Origin: Merluccius polli
Lineage: Eukaryota; Chordata; Actinopteri; Gadiformes; Merlucciidae
Assembly (NCBI GenBank): GCA_030340625.1
Contig: JAOPHQ010005718.1
Location: forward strand, 141,287-205,286
Length of the DNA: 64,000 nucleotides
Direction: 5' to 3'
The translations under genes and the position numbers were made by a program. A model generated the notes under the pieces. That model was not told the origin of the DNA. It was given only the letters and a program-made list of their open reading frames with translations, and ran no database searches. Positions 20,279 through 31,640 of this stretch are shown one piece after another (position 1 is the stretch's first letter; every line of letters begins with the position of its first letter).

Positions 20279-20920
20279 AGTGGAGTTATTTGGTGTCCTC
20301 ATCACTGGAGGTGGGTCGGGGAAGCCCCCACCATCACCCCTGGATGAGAGGGTTGCTGGCATCATAGGGGAAAAGTTGCTCTCAGGAATTGTGCCCGAGG
20401 ACGAGGGGGACACAGACGCAGGTAAGTGAGATTGAACAGTTGTATTGAAGCTTATACCCTTCATTATACACACATATAAATAACATGAGACCGAAATTAA
20501 ATTCCAATGGGCTTTATTTTTCTGCCACATGCAGGCGAGAGGTCCCAGATGGACAGTGCACCAGATGCCAGCAGCCCTCCATGCACCAGCGGCCTCAGCG
20601 ACCCAGGCTCCAGCGCACCCAGCGCCCCTGCGTCAGCCTCCAGCACCCCTGTGTCAGCCTCCAGCGCCCCTGCGTCAGCCTCCAGCGTACCCAGTGCCCC
20701 TGCGTCAGCCTCCAGCGCACGCTCCACTCCATCAGGCTCCATTCGCGGCGTGCCCTCGGCCCGTGTCCTCACTGATGCCATGCTGCAGTCACAGAGAGAA
20801 ATTATAGAAGCCATCGGTAAATTGACTGCCGAAGTGCGCAATGTCACGGGTGTATTGTCTGACATTTGTTGTGCAATAAAAGATCTAAAAAAGTATATTT
20901 TGTGTTTTACCTGTCCATAA
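20279..20920 (+). pseudogene. Harbinger partner (MYB/NAIF1-like) protein, C-terminal exons
   Basis: The first exon fragment reads VVELFGVLITGGG and ends in DEGDTDAG at a consensus donor (GCAG|GTAAGT, near 20421). The second exon begins after CCACATGCAG at about 20535, in phase, with ERSQMDSAPDASSPP, an Ala/Ser/Pro-rich stretch and a C-terminal helix (LQSQREIIEAIGKLTAEVRN). Such partner proteins bring the transposase to the element ends. The N-terminal DNA-binding domain is missing. Confidence 0.6.
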
Positions 20921-22022
20921 ACGCCCCATCACTTGTTCGCGCAATTCAACTGCTCTAGGAGCGTGGTCCTCATTCGCCGCGTGCGCATCCATGTCGTCGG
21001 GCAATATGGAAGCAGGTGCAGGAATTCTGTGCCTCTGTGCTATGTTGTGCAAAACTGCACATGCCCGGGTAATAGCGCAAACCTTTTCAAGTGCATACAA
21101 TAGGATTCCTCCAGACTTATCCAGGCACCTCCAGCGAGATTTGAAAAGGCCAAGAGCGCTCAACCACCACCCAAGCGCGCGCATACACATCATTGTAGTT
21201 TTGCTGAGCTTGGGTTTGTGGGTTGGGGAAGGGAGTGAGGAGCCAGCTCCTCAGGGGATACCCACTGTCTCCTGCATGATAATTGTAGGTTGTAAAATGT
21301 TGGAAAACCACTCTACATAACCGTTTTTTTATGACACCAAAAACGCACATATACATACCCAGAAGCCAACCATCCTGCACAGCGCCAGCCTGGAGCCTTC
21401 TTCCTACACTACAACCCACGACTAAAGAGTCGTGGGTTGAGCCTGACCAACGAGCCACGACATTTAAAAATGTCATGTCTGCATCGCATATGATTTGCAC
21501 ATTGACTGAGTGGTATTGCTTCCGATTGACATAAGCATACTCATTATCAGTCGGTGCTTTTATCGCAACATGTGTGCTGTCAATAGCTCCGATTACATTA
21601 GGAAAACCGGACATTGCGGCAAATTGCATTTTAATGTTGGCCTGTTCAACAGCAGTATAGGGAAACGTTATGTAGCGAGGGGTCAATTCAATCAAACCTC
21701 TCCACACGGCTGGCATAATCGCGCTCAGTGATGGCTGTGATATGCCAGACCTATCGGCAAGCTCGCGCTGGAACGTCCCGGTAGCCAAAAATCCAAGGGT
21801 GGTCGATACTTGTACCTGCACAGGTATGGACCTATTCCGGCGAGTAGGCCGTTCTAAAGCTAGTTCCAGTTCACCACAGATTTGCATGAGAATGGCTCTA
21901 GGAAGCCTGAAACGGCTTATTAGCCATTCATCATCGTGGGCCAGGTAATCTTCGTGGTCTCTAAAAACGAGCTTGCGTCGCATACCTCTCGCCAAATCCT
22001 CGAGCAATGCCAAGGCTGCCAT
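20885..22022 (-). pseudogene. HARBI1-like transposase, frameshifted
   Basis: The ATG at 22022 opens a helix-turn-helix region (ELADRSGISQPSLSAIMP) and the DDE core: first Asp in NVIGAIDSTHVAI, second Asp in WSGSTHDSLV, and Glu in VVVERS. A frame change near 21165-21190 moves the C-terminal part (LFKSRWRCLDKSGG to LWTGKTQNILF) to another frame that ends at 20885. Just after the second Asp the sequence is distorted by a 12-bp inverted duplication (21412-21439). The enzyme would excise and insert Harbinger DNA at TWA sites; this copy is dead. Confidence 0.85.
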
Positions 22023-22553
22023 ATTTGCGCACGTTAGAATACAGAGGCCATCAGACCATTATTTATAGGCCTTGCATTATTGATAGGCCAATAGGGTTAT
22101 TCATTTCAAATGGCCACAGGCTTATTGAATGTAGGCCTATTTATCAAGGTAATTAATTAAACTTTTAAGTGATACATAATATTGCCTTAATTCATATTTC
22201 ATAATGGGTGCTTTTTATGAAATGAATAAATAAATCCAAAGTCATAGTATGTGGTGCGCAATGTGCGTTGCGTAACGGGAGGTAGCGTGTTCTTCTTCTT
22301 TTGGCGTTATTGGCGGTTTGCAAACCGATATGGTGCATTACCGCCAACCAACTTCCTGTGGTCGTCTTTGGAGATCACTGTTTGAAAAACTTTGCGGGAC
22401 CTTTACTCCCGGGTGAATGGATGCGTAGAACTGCGCACTCTTTTCCGCAAGGAATTTTTCTATAAATCACAACGTTGGCGGTGAAAGATGCGTACGCACA
22501 TTTCATCCCTGTTTCCGCAAGATTTTCGTGCGCAGAGACCTTTATAAATGAGG

Positions 22554-23275
22554 CCCCAGGAGAAGTTGATTCATGCTTTCATCTCCAGTAGACTCGACTA
22601 CTGTAACAGTCTTCTGACTGGACTCCCACAAAAAAGCATTAAACAGCTGCAGCTCATTCAGAATGCTGCAGCTCGAGTTTTAACCAGAACAAAGAGATCA
22701 GAGCACATTACTCCAGTTCTAAAGTCTTTACACTGGCTCCCAGTCAGCTATAGAATAGATTTTAATGTTATGCTACTGGTCTACAAATCACTGAATGGTT
22801 TGGGTCCAGAATACATGAATGACATCTTAGTAGAATACAAACACAGTAGGGCTCTGAGATCTCCTGACTCAGGTCAGATAGTGAAGCCCAGAGTTCAAAC
22901 TAAACATGGTGAAGCAGCTTTTAGCTGTTATGCTGCAAAAAACTGGAACAAACTACCAGCTGAACTGAAATCAGCCCCAACTGTGAACATTTTTAAATCC
23001 AGGTTAAAAACACTTCTCTTCTCCTGTGCTGATGATTGAGCTCGTTCAAAGCACTTTAAATTGTAATCTTTCATTTGCACTGTCCTTTTAAGTCATTATT
23101 TTATGCTGCTCTATTATAGTATTTTATTTATTTCTCTTTCTATTCTTCTGTAGTTGTTTTTATTTATTTATTTATTTTCAAATTCTTACTGTTAAATGTT
23201 TGTTTTATGTAAAGCGCATTGAGTTGCCATTGTGTATGAAATGTGCTATATAAATAAAGCTGCCTTGCCTTGCCT
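22554..23275 (+). pseudogene. L2 ORF2 C-terminus and 3' UTR (copy A)
   Basis: After the Harbinger terminus the L2 frame resumes with EKLIHAFISSRLDYCNSLL, continues through LIQNAAARVL and LHWLPVSYRID, and stops at 23039. The 3' UTR holds TAAAGCGCATTGAGTTGCC and ends in TTGCC repeats. Confidence 0.85.
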
Positions 23276-23789
23276 CAGCTCCTTCCAGCCAGTACCGCCA
23301 CTCTTCCAAAGCCACCTTCACGGCCAACAGTTCCCGATCACCCACGTCATAATTCCTCTCCGCTGGGGAAAGTTTCCGGGAGAGAAAGGCACAAGGATGG
23401 AGTTTGCCATCGGATGGTGACCGCTGGGAGAGCACTGCCCCCATGCCCAGATCCGAGCAACCACTTCCACTATGCACTGGAGATGAGGGTCAGGAAGAGC
23501 GAGAACTGGGGCCAAAGTAAACCTATCCTTTAGCCTTTGGAAGGCAGACTCCCCCAGCCTGGGGGGACCACTGAAACTTGGCATGAGGAGAGGTTAGTGC
23601 ATGCAAGGGTGCTGCAACAGTGCTAAAGTTTCTAATGAACTTCCTGTAAAAGTTTGCAAACCCCAGAAAACGTTGCACCATCTTGCGATTAGTAGGGGTA
23701 GGCCACTCGGCTACAGCACTAACCTTCTCTGGATCCATCTGGATGTGGTCTGTGGAAATGATGAACCTCAGGAAGGAGACCGAAGACAC
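23276..23789 (-). pseudogene. Gypsy RT connection and RNase H fragment
   Basis: The connection region reads RFLGFANFYRKFIRNFS. The RNase H start is split over frames: one holds FQRLKDRFTLAPVLALPDP, another DLGMGAVLSQRS and KLHPCAFLSRKLSPAERNYD then ELLAVKVALEEW. The domain is truncated by the LINE. Confidence 0.75.
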
Positions 23790-24541
23790 ATGAAATTCTC
23801 AGCCTTTACGAAGAACTTGTGGTCGAGAAGGCGCTGCAGTACTGACCGCACATGCTGGATGTGTGTTGCCTCATCCGGGGAAAAAATCAGGATGTCGTCC
23901 AGGTACACGAAGACATAATGATTTAACATGTCCCGCAAGACGTCATTGACCAAGGCCTGCAAGACAGCTGGGGCATTAGTTAGTCCAAAAGGCATGACTA
24001 AATACTCGTAGTGTCCACAAGGGGTATTAAACGCTGTCTTCCACTCATCCCCCTCCCTGATCCTCACTAGATGATAGGAAAGATCCAGCTTGGAGAAAAT
24101 CTTAGCACCCTTCAAAAGTTCAAATGCTGAGGAGATTAAAGGCAGAGGGTACCTCTTATTTATGGTGATGTCGTTTAGGCCGCGATAATCGATGCAGGGT
24201 CGGAGGGACTTATCCTTCTTTTCCACGAAAAAGAAGCCGGCGCCAGCAGGGGAGGAAGAAGGGCGAATGATTCCGGCCTTCAACGAGGACTCAATGTACT
24301 GCCGCATGGCCTCCCACTCTGGCGGGGAGAGGGAATACAGCCGACTCTTGGGTGGAGAGGTGCCCGGGAGGAGATTGATGCAGCAATCATATGGACGGTG
24401 AGGTGGTAGAGATGTGGCCCGAGTCTTATTGAAGACTTTGTTCTGGTCGTGGTAACGGGGGAACACCGGGCAGGTCCGTAGGCTCACTGGGGGAATGACA
24501 GGGTGAGGAGGAGACATCTGGCGCAGAAGCATCGGAACCAA
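23768..24541 (-). pseudogene. Gypsy reverse transcriptase core
   Basis: An open stretch of 257 codons holds RT blocks in order: GIIRPSSSPAGAGFFFVEKK, SLRPCIDYRGLNDITI, FSKLDLSYHLVRIREGDEWK, VMPFGLTNAPAVLQ and the catalytic FVYLDDILIF. It lies between protease and RNase H regions. It copies element RNA into DNA. The block is intact, but the flanking pol frames are broken. Confidence 0.88.
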
Positions 24542-24779
24542 CCACAGACTTGACAGTACAGATAGACGGAGGACAAGTGAGAAAACACATTTTTACCCAA
24601 ATCAACACACGGCCCGGTGGACCATTGGTCCAATGGTCATGGGGATTGTGCTTAATAAGCGGGTGGAGAGACGATTGGAAGATATCGAAGCTGATGAGTT
24701 CAGAATGATTACCGCTTATGTCGAGCCGGACAGGTTGAGTGCAGTGAGACACCCAGCACAGCAGGCGACCATCAAGTGC

Positions 24780-25171
24780 CTCCAGAGGTTTAGACGGGAA
24801 TAATTTCCAGACCCAGCCGCTCCACCAGCTGCCGATCCATGAGATCTTCATCCACCCCGGAATCCACCAATGCTGGGTGAACAACCCTCTGCTCCGTGGT
24901 GACTAATTCAATGGACAAGAGACGTGGGAGAGATGATTTGGAGAAGTGGTTTTGCTCACCAGTGCTCTCCTCACCGGTGAGCCCTGTCTTTTACTGCACA
25001 GGACACGAGGAAATGTCCCAACTCTCCGCAGTAGATGCACCTGCCCTGCCGTAGGCGTTGCTGTCGTTCCTCTTGAGAGAGCCGGGCTCGGCCCAGCTGC
25101 ATGGGCTCCTCCGCAGCTGACGGTGGCGCTGCAGCACCAGAGCGCTGCGGTGAGTGACCCAGCAACGGCAT
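24780..25171 (-). pseudogene. Gypsy zinc knuckle and retropepsin remnants
   Basis: A CCHC knuckle, CIYCGELGHFLVSC, lies at about 25010-25060. The aspartic protease motif ALVDSGVDEDLMDRQLVERL follows near 24820-24880 in another frame, with Ser in place of the usual Thr of DTG. Both place this between gag and RT. Confidence 0.7.
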
Positions 25172-25181
25172 CGTCTGCCCC

Positions 25182-25622
25182 CTACAACGAGGCAGAGTTC
25201 CACCCGCTGTCGGCTGCTAATGTGCGAAACTCGATGGCGTAGTCTGCTACTCGACGTCTGCCCTGCCGTACAGATATCAGAGTCTGGGCCGCCTCATGAC
25301 TGGGAGCGGTGGAGTCGAAGATCTTACTCAAGGAGTCCGTGAACCCACTCAGGGAGTAGCAGATGGGATAGTCCCGAGCCCATTCTGCTGTGGCCCAGGC
25401 CTCCGCTCTGCCCGACAGATGAGTGATAATAAAGGCTACCTTAGCTCTCTCGGTGGGAAAACTCCCGGCGTGAAGTTCAAAGTGGAGTCCACACTGGACC
25501 AGGAACGATCGACACTTGCCCACCTCACCGGAGAATCGATCCGGTCGAGCCAGAGGGGCAGCTGGAGCAGCAGAGACCACTGAAGAGCACGGAGCAGGGG
25601 TGGAAGCGACGGGGGTCGTCAC
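25182..25622 (-). pseudogene. Gypsy gag capsid domain, Sushi/PEG10-like
   Basis: A 146-codon frame contains RPDRFSGEVGKCRSFLVQC, FIITHLSGRAEAWATAEW and a terminal LAADSGWNSASL. The pattern is that of the capsid domain of Sushi-like Gypsy elements, the group that gave rise to mammalian PEG10/RTL genes. Capsid assembles the particle. It is separated by a frame change from the knuckle. Confidence 0.78.
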
Positions 25623-25847
25623 CGGAGGTGAAAATACGGGGATTTGATCAAAGGAGTTTGTCTGGGAAATGTTGGGATACTTTTAACAATGTATGATTTT
25701 CCCAGATCTTCTGGTTTTCATTATAAACTTAAATCAGGTTCGCTGCAGCTGCCCTATCTGATTTATTGACCTTTGAATTTGGGCAGGGGTCATGTTGAAA
25801 GCCCTATATCTCAGTGTAGCAGTGGACTCTAACCCCTCTAATCACAC

Positions 25848-26149
25848 GCCATAGCAGTTGCTTTTGCTGGGGCCCTCCGAGACAGGACACGGGTAGATGT
25901 TGGTAGAAGTATGGTTTATTGGAGATGGCAAGATATTCGCCGAGCAGATGTAACATGCCGCCATCACAGTGGCTATCCCCTGAGTGTGTGTTGATAGCTG
26001 GTTTATCCTTTTCATAGCTGGTTTATCCTGGGTGCCATGATTGCTAATGCACCACAGGTGTGCAGCGCCACCCAATCCAGAGTCCAATCAGTCTGACTCG
26101 GGCCAGGTGAGGCTGTAAACCAGCTATCAACACACACACATTCCACATA
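25848..26149 (+). repeat. LTR-like interspersed repeat, copy 1
   Basis: It shares GGGGCCCTCCGAGACAGGAC, GGTTTATTGGAGATGGCAAG, GCCGAGCAGATGTAACATGC and AACACACACACATTCCACAT with 41140-41760 and 47585-47750 (both minus). It is plausibly a decayed LTR, but I see no coding part nearby in the right order. Confidence 0.6.
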
Positions 26150-26169
26150 CCCCCCCCCCCCCCCCCCCC
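26150..26169. repeat. Poly-C tract
   Basis: An uninterrupted run of C about 20 bases long at the end of the LTR-like repeat. Confidence 0.95.
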
Positions 26170-27229
26170 AACACCAAATTGAGGCTTCTCCCCAGCCTCA
26201 GCCCACTGCCCCCCCTCCCCCCTTCCCCATCCAAGCAACCAGAAACAAAAAACTGGACTCTCAACAGGGTTACCATACCTACACAAAACCTGGACTCTTT
26301 GCAGGGTTGCCATACCTAAAATAAAAATAAACACAACCCCCAAACCCCACTGCCGCTACACCTCCCCACCCTCTCCCTCCATCCTGGAGACCAGAGGCCT
26401 GGGGCTGCTGCCTGTGGCTGGCGGCGGTGTCCCTGGGCTGGCCGTTGCAGGGGCTGGCTGGATGGGCTCGGAAGGTGGCCTGACAGCTGGGCTGCGGAGG
26501 TAGCTCCTCGGAGGGCCTGGAACAACCTTCGGTAGGTCCCCCCCTCCACCAAGGCAATGGTGCACGATGCCCCCCATCTCCCACTGGAGCATGGGCCTTG
26601 GACTGCTGGTTCCACTAGCAGAGGCGCGGCTGGACCTGGGCTGCTCTAGGCTGGATCCGGGGGAGGCTAGCTGCAGACGGTTGCCCATGTGGTCGCTGCG
26701 CTGCCTCCCTGCTCCTCCACTGGCCATCACTGCCGTTCAGGAGGGCCGGGTGGTTGAGGTGGCTGTCCGTGACCGTGGCTGGTGGCTCCATAGTGGGTTT
26801 GGGCAGCCCTTCCATGTCCCTTCCTGGTCGGAGAAGTCCAGTCTGAGTCCAATCAGTCTGACTCAGGCCAGGTGAGGCTTTAAAACAGCTATCAACAACA
26901 CACACTCCACACACACACGCTATCAAAATATGGTCAACTGTTTTGGACATCTCCGGACATCTAGTTGTAGAAGGGCTACAGTAATAGAACAATTATAGTT
27001 TTTGTAGTTGGGGTTAGGGTTAGACATTTATTGTATAGCCTATGTTTGAAAGAGTAAGTATATGAAGTATATCTAAACATTTGTTTTTGAGTATGACTTT
27101 GAATGAGTTCAACACTAGTTTAACATTAATGCAACTACGCTTGAGGATGGTTGAAAAATATGTACTCAATCGACACATCTTCAATAGAAGAATAAGGAAG
27201 CATTTTAGGCTGTGAGGATAGTCTAACCA
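26170..27229. other. Non-coding repeat-derived stretch
   Basis: A CG-rich part (26340-26840) gives overlapping ORFs without recognisable domains. It is flanked by direct repeats of about 70 bp (about 26079-26148 and 26843-26912; core CCAATCAGTCTGACTC). A short GGTTAGGGTTAG tract lies at 27007-27022. No gene is supported. Confidence 0.5.
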
Positions 27230-27892
27230 AATTACAATTATATTAAGACCACATTTATGAAGATAAAGCAAGAGGAGCTTTTGTAAGATCTAGAAGGAAA
27301 TGGCAGGAAGAAGTAGAAAAGAATACAAAATATTTTTTTAATTTGAAAAAAGAAACGCAGAACTTTCCTCCTTGATTAAGATTAATATTAACGGCCATTA
27401 TGTCATAATATTTGCCTAATTTTAGATTTGATTGATAACAATGAGTTTATTGATGACAATTGATGACAATAGCTATATTATATTTAAACATGCAATTCAG
27501 ATATGATATGAAGGCTGTAATAGTTAGTTAAATTAATAGTTAAATTACCAAATGGAACCTTTGCTAGATTAAATTTAGGAATGTTTAGGATTAAACAAGG
27601 GGATCTGGCTACTCCATTCTTATTTTTGCTCGTCATGCAAATTATGGCACTTCACATTAAAAAATACCAATTTAAAGGTTTTTAAATACTGGAAAAGAAA
27701 TAAAATGCTGTTAATTAGCAGATGATACAATTATCTTTTTACATGATGTAAAAGAAGTAAAAAGAAATGTGATGTTTGGCTTTGAAGGACAGGCTGTGAT
27801 TTCAATGATTTGGTTAAAATATGTGGTTTTCCCATAAAAGATGTCGTAAGGGTGGACTTGAATTGATTGAAAAAATTGTTATTGAGAGATTT
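27230..27892 (+). pseudogene. Tx1/L1-type LINE RT fragment
   Basis: Reading across frame changes gives RSRRKWQEEVEKNTKYFFNL, then a region matching the G-D-P block of L1 RTs, and LADDTIIFLHDVKEV with the catalytic ADD (about 27717-27760). It stops where the L2 3' tail begins. It is probably the same LINE copy that continues at 31663-32294 and 34028-34200. Confidence 0.72.
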
Positions 27893-28649
27893 ATCAAATC
27901 AAATCAAATCAAACTTTATTTGTATAGCACTTTTCATACACAGTTAAGGTAACACAAAGTGCTTTACATTAGGCCTATATACAATTCAAATAAAATAAGA
28001 AAACAGAACAATACCAACCCCTCCCCCTTCCCTCCCCACAAATCAGACAGAGCAACACATTTACAGAAATTAAAGACAATTTATACCACATCACTTGATA
28101 CGCACATAGTAAATAAAACAAGTAAAAAACATTGATCATTAGAAACCTTTAAACTGGAGATAAAACAGGAAGTGAGGAAACGCTATCCCACACACTTTGA
28201 GGAAACACTGAAGGAAGAACTCAAGACGAAAATAATCGATACAAATAAGAGAAAGTGAATAAAAGAAATGTATAAGAAGAAGAATAAAACAGATAAAATG
28301 ATCAAAAAATAAAAGTGAAGAGGAGACTAGAAAAATAAATAATGAATAAAATGTAGTTATAACAGTTAAGTCATAACTAATTAACGATAGACAAATATAA
28401 TACTTTAAATAATAAAATAAAATAAAAAATGTTAGTAGATATAGTAAGATTGTAAAACAAGTAAAAGGCAATATAATTAAAGGGGACCTATTTCACCACC
28501 AGGTGTGAGTGTGATTAGCCATTACAAGCCATTTCAAAATCTACCCTCTACGTGACCTCACAAGTGGGAGTGTCCACCCAGATGTATGATGGATAGATCA
28601 GCCTACCAGTTGGTACAGTCCACTGGGTAGGATGGTAGACTGACTGATG

Positions 28650-30537
28650 TATTTTTTTGATGACCAGTTATCCATCTGTACTAAAAATTCCCTATTGTTA
28701 AGATAAGATTTTAACCAATTAAAAGCCGTACCAGAAATACCAACCAGGTTGTGTAGTCTATTTAAAAGAATTGAATGATGGTGTCGAAGGCAGCACTTAA
28801 GTCCAGTAAAACTAAAACAGAGAGCTTGTTTGCATCCCTATTTGATCTTAGATCATTGACAATCTTGACAAGTGCTGTCTCGGTGCTGTGGTTGGAACGT
28901 AAACCGGATTGATATTGTTCCAGTATACTTTTAGAGTTAATAAAATGATTTAACTGATTAAAAACAAGCTTCTCTAAAACTTTACTTAAAAATGGCAGGT
29001 TTGATACTGGTCGGTAGCTATTAAGAACTGACGCATCCAGATTATTTCGCTTCAGAAGGGGCTTTACTATAGCGGTCTTAAATGAGGTTGGAAAAACACC
29101 CATCTGAAGCGATTAATTCATAATGTTAAGGATATCGTCAATAAAAGAGTTAAAAACTGTCTTAAAAAAGGATGTAGGAATGGGATCGTGAAATAACCTT
29201 TTTAAGCATCTCAGCATCAACCAGGGCAAAGTTATCCAGTGTTTCCTCACATAAAACCAGAGAGCCTGGGGTATAATTGTGGGTGGGATTACCATGACAA
29301 AGGTTTGAACTTATGTTATCTATTTTCTCTTTGAAGTGGTCTTCAAATTCCTCGCATTTAGAATTCGATAAAATATCACTAGTTTGTTAAAGTTGGGTGG
29401 ATTAAATGATCAATGGTTGAGAATAAAAATTTAAGATTGTTATGATTGTCGGCTATGAGTTTTGAGAAGTGTTTTTGTCTTTGAAGTTTTATGGATTTAT
29501 TGTAGTGGATCAAATGTTCACGGTAAATATCATAGTTGATTGTTAGTTTATTTTTCCTCCATCTTCTCTCTGCTATGCGACAGTTTCTTTTCAGTTGCTT
29601 AATTTCTTTATTTTTCCAGGGTTGTGTGATTTTTTGCTTAATTGTTTTTAGTTTATGTGGTGCCACTTTTTCTAGGGTTGCACTTAGTTTACTGTTAAAA
29701 CTGTCCACAATAAAACCACAGGAAGAAGGTAAAATTTCAGCTTGGGCGCTATGTAAAAGATCAATAAAATTTGCAGCAACTTCAGTTGTGAGATAGCGTT
29801 TCCTCACGGTTCTCTCTGGAATCTTCTGTTGTATAAAACCAGCAATAGTAAAAAAAACACACAGAAATGATCAGAAATGCCCACGTCAACAACAGAGGAA
29901 ATATGTACATTCAAACCATGGGTAATAACTAAATCTAAAATGTGACTTCTGTTGTGAGTGGGCAGTGACATGTTGTTTAAAATCCATGCAGTTGAGCAAG
30001 TTTAAAAAATCCATGGCAAAAGTGTCTGATGCGTTATCAACATGTAAGTTAAAATCGCCTAAAATAATGACTCTGTCGTAGTTAGTGTGAATGATTGATA
30101 AAACCTCTGAAAATTCTGATATAAAAGATGAACATGGTTTTGGTGGCCTGTAAACGACCATACACAGTATAGGAGGGCTGTTAAATAAAATAGAATTGTG
30201 CTCAAAGGATGTGTAGTGGTCAAATGTACTGTTTTTAAAACCAAGTGATGGTGACAGAATACAGTACAGAATGCCCACCTCTTTTACCATCTCTGATAGA
30301 ATAAGAAAATTTAAAATTTGGAGGTGAGGCTTCGATGAGTGTGGCAGGTCCATCTGTATTAAGCCAGGTCTCAGTTAAAAACAGGCAATCAATATTGTTA
30401 TCTAAAATTAAGTTGTTTATTAAAAAGGCCTTGTTTAAAAGAGATCTGACGTTTAAAAGTACCATGTTCAGGGTCACTGGTGGTTGAATGGAGGGTGCTA
30501 TGTGTGTGCAGAGGGGTATGAGGTTATTAAAATTCAC
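28650..30537 (-). pseudogene. L2 ORF2 (copy D): endonuclease and RT, broken
   Basis: On the minus strand the endonuclease reads MVLLNVRSLLNKAFLINN, FLTETWLNTDG and ILGDFNLHVD in different frames. The RT part gives FKTAIVKPLLKRNNLDAS, NSYRPVSNLPFLSKVLEKL and VLLDLSAAFDTI. A shifted frame then reads NLVGISGTAFNWLKSYLNN near 28690-28740. The RT catalytic block is missing. Breaks are spread over the whole length. Confidence 0.8.
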
Positions 30538-30702
30538 TCCACAAGCCTGGTCATAGTTATTTCTGTTTGTGGTTATGACAGGAATTGGAATAAAAGTGTT
30601 TCTGTTGTTATGGGGAGGGGTCTGGGCGTGTATAGTGTAGGAGGGGGAGGATGAAGGTGAGTGAGCGGTAGAGTGTCCGTGTGCATGTGTATTTACCGTG
30701 AG

Positions 30703-31000
30703 TCAGGAGGTTGGTGTGGCGCATGAACGGACAGTTAGGTCAATGTTGACAGATAAAAGCCGTGATCCCTCCTGGTTTGGGTGAAGGCCGTCCCGTTTTG
30801 TCAGGCAGTATCCCTTCAGCCACAGGTGCAGCTGACGAAGGCGGCTGGTGGTGACGTCACCATACCGCGGTGGGGGAAGCGGGCCGGAGATAATTAGCCG
30901 CTTCCCCGTGTCCAGCAGGCGATCCACAAGGGAGACGTAATCCCGTTTAAGTAGCTCCGACCGTTGTTTTTTGAGGTTGTTGATCTTCCAGGACCAGCGT
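30703..31000 (-). pseudogene. L2 ORF1 esterase, C-terminal part (copy D)
   Basis: The sequence reads LKKQRSELLKRDYVSLVDRL, then ISGPLPPPRYGDVTTSR and DGLHPNQEGSRLLSVN, which includes the D-x-x-H of SGNH esterases. The N-terminal part lies beyond an insertion, at 31305-31640. Confidence 0.72.
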
Positions 31001-31007
31001 GGAAGCT

Positions 31008-31304
31008 TTTTTTTTGATTGAATTGAATGCCTTTATTGTCATTATACCACTGTATAACGAAATTTTAAGCCCTCCCCCCCTTCAGTGCAAACAAGCATAT
31101 TATAAAAATACAATATAAAAACACTTTCAATAATATAAAAATAAATAGATAAGAATAAATTATATGCATCTATATAGCACAGCAAATTTGTGTATATTGC
31201 ACAGTATGTGAGGTAGTTTGGTGTATTGCAATATGTATTGAGGTAGTCCAGGGTGTGTCTGTCTGCATCAGTGCATGTGTGAGTTCAGAGTGATAAGCTG
31301 AGCT
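31008..31304 (-). mobile_element. LINE/SINE-like 3' fragment inserted in L2 ORF1
   Basis: The AT-rich sequence starts TTGATTGAATTGAATGCC, then TTTATTGTCATTATACCAC, a common form of LINE 3' end with an ATTGAATT tail. It splits the esterase reading of copy D. Confidence 0.6.
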
Positions 31305-31640
31305 GTGCTGTTCACTCAGCTGGAGGGCCGAGGACGCGACCTCGTTGACACTGGCTCCAGGGTGACAGAAGGTCCGGCCACCCTGCACTGCCACGTGCCT
31401 GACCATGGAGGTCCTGCAGACCAGCACAGACGGGGTGCGCCGCTCCACTGGCTGCCTGGAGGTGCGGCGGAGGCGGGATGGAGCCTGAGGTTCGGGTGTA
31501 TGGCGCTGGGCCGCGTTTTCTCCTGGCCGAGACGAAGGGGAGATATCAGGCTGGCCGGGTGGATCCCGGGTCCTGGACTGCTGAGCGCCACGACCAGCTG
31601 GATGGGCAGGTCCCGGGGGCGAGCCGGACAGCGCACCCCT
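31305..31640 (-). pseudogene. L2 ORF1 esterase, N-terminal part (copy D)
   Basis: The reading includes QPVERRTPSVLVCRTSMVRH and VAVQGGRTFCHPGASVNEVA, matching the first esterase block of L2 ORF1 with Cys-Arg-Thr in place of the G-D/S-S motif, preceded by a Pro/Arg-rich linker. Part of the same ORF1 as 30703-31000. Confidence 0.65.

Larger units (their letters stand above)
20279..22553. mobile_element. Partial PIF/Harbinger transposon within L2 copy A
   Basis: Two convergent genes are visible: a HARBI1-like transposase on the minus strand and the 3' half of its partner protein on the plus strand. The right end is a recognisable terminus, which on the minus strand reads GGGCCTCATTTATAAAGGTC. 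The left terminus and the first half of the partner gene are absent, so L2 sequence joins directly to the middle of a partner exon. Confidence 0.82.
16560..23275 (+). mobile_element. L2-clade LINE copy A, interrupted
   Basis: A long L2-type LINE with an esterase-bearing ORF1, an endonuclease/RT ORF2 and a 3' UTR ending in TTGCC repeats (about 23262-23275). About 570 bp of ORF2, including the YADD catalytic block, is missing and is replaced by part of a Harbinger element (20279-22553). The 3' end abuts a Gypsy fragment in the opposite orientation, so the LINE probably inserted into that element. Several stops and frame changes show an old copy. Confidence 0.85.
23276..25640 (-). mobile_element. 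Gypsy LTR retrotransposon fragment, Sushi-like
   Basis: Gag, zinc knuckle, protease, RT and the first part of RNase H are present on the minus strand, in several frames. RNase H is cut at EEWRYWLEGAE, where the L2 3' end begins; the rest of RNase H, the integrase and the 3' LTR are not seen. No LTR is identifiable. Old, non-functional copy. Confidence 0.82.

Noticed and set aside
26279..26992. Overlapping ORFs in the GC-rich block
   Set aside because: Overlap in several frames with no conserved motif; GC-rich composition explains them.
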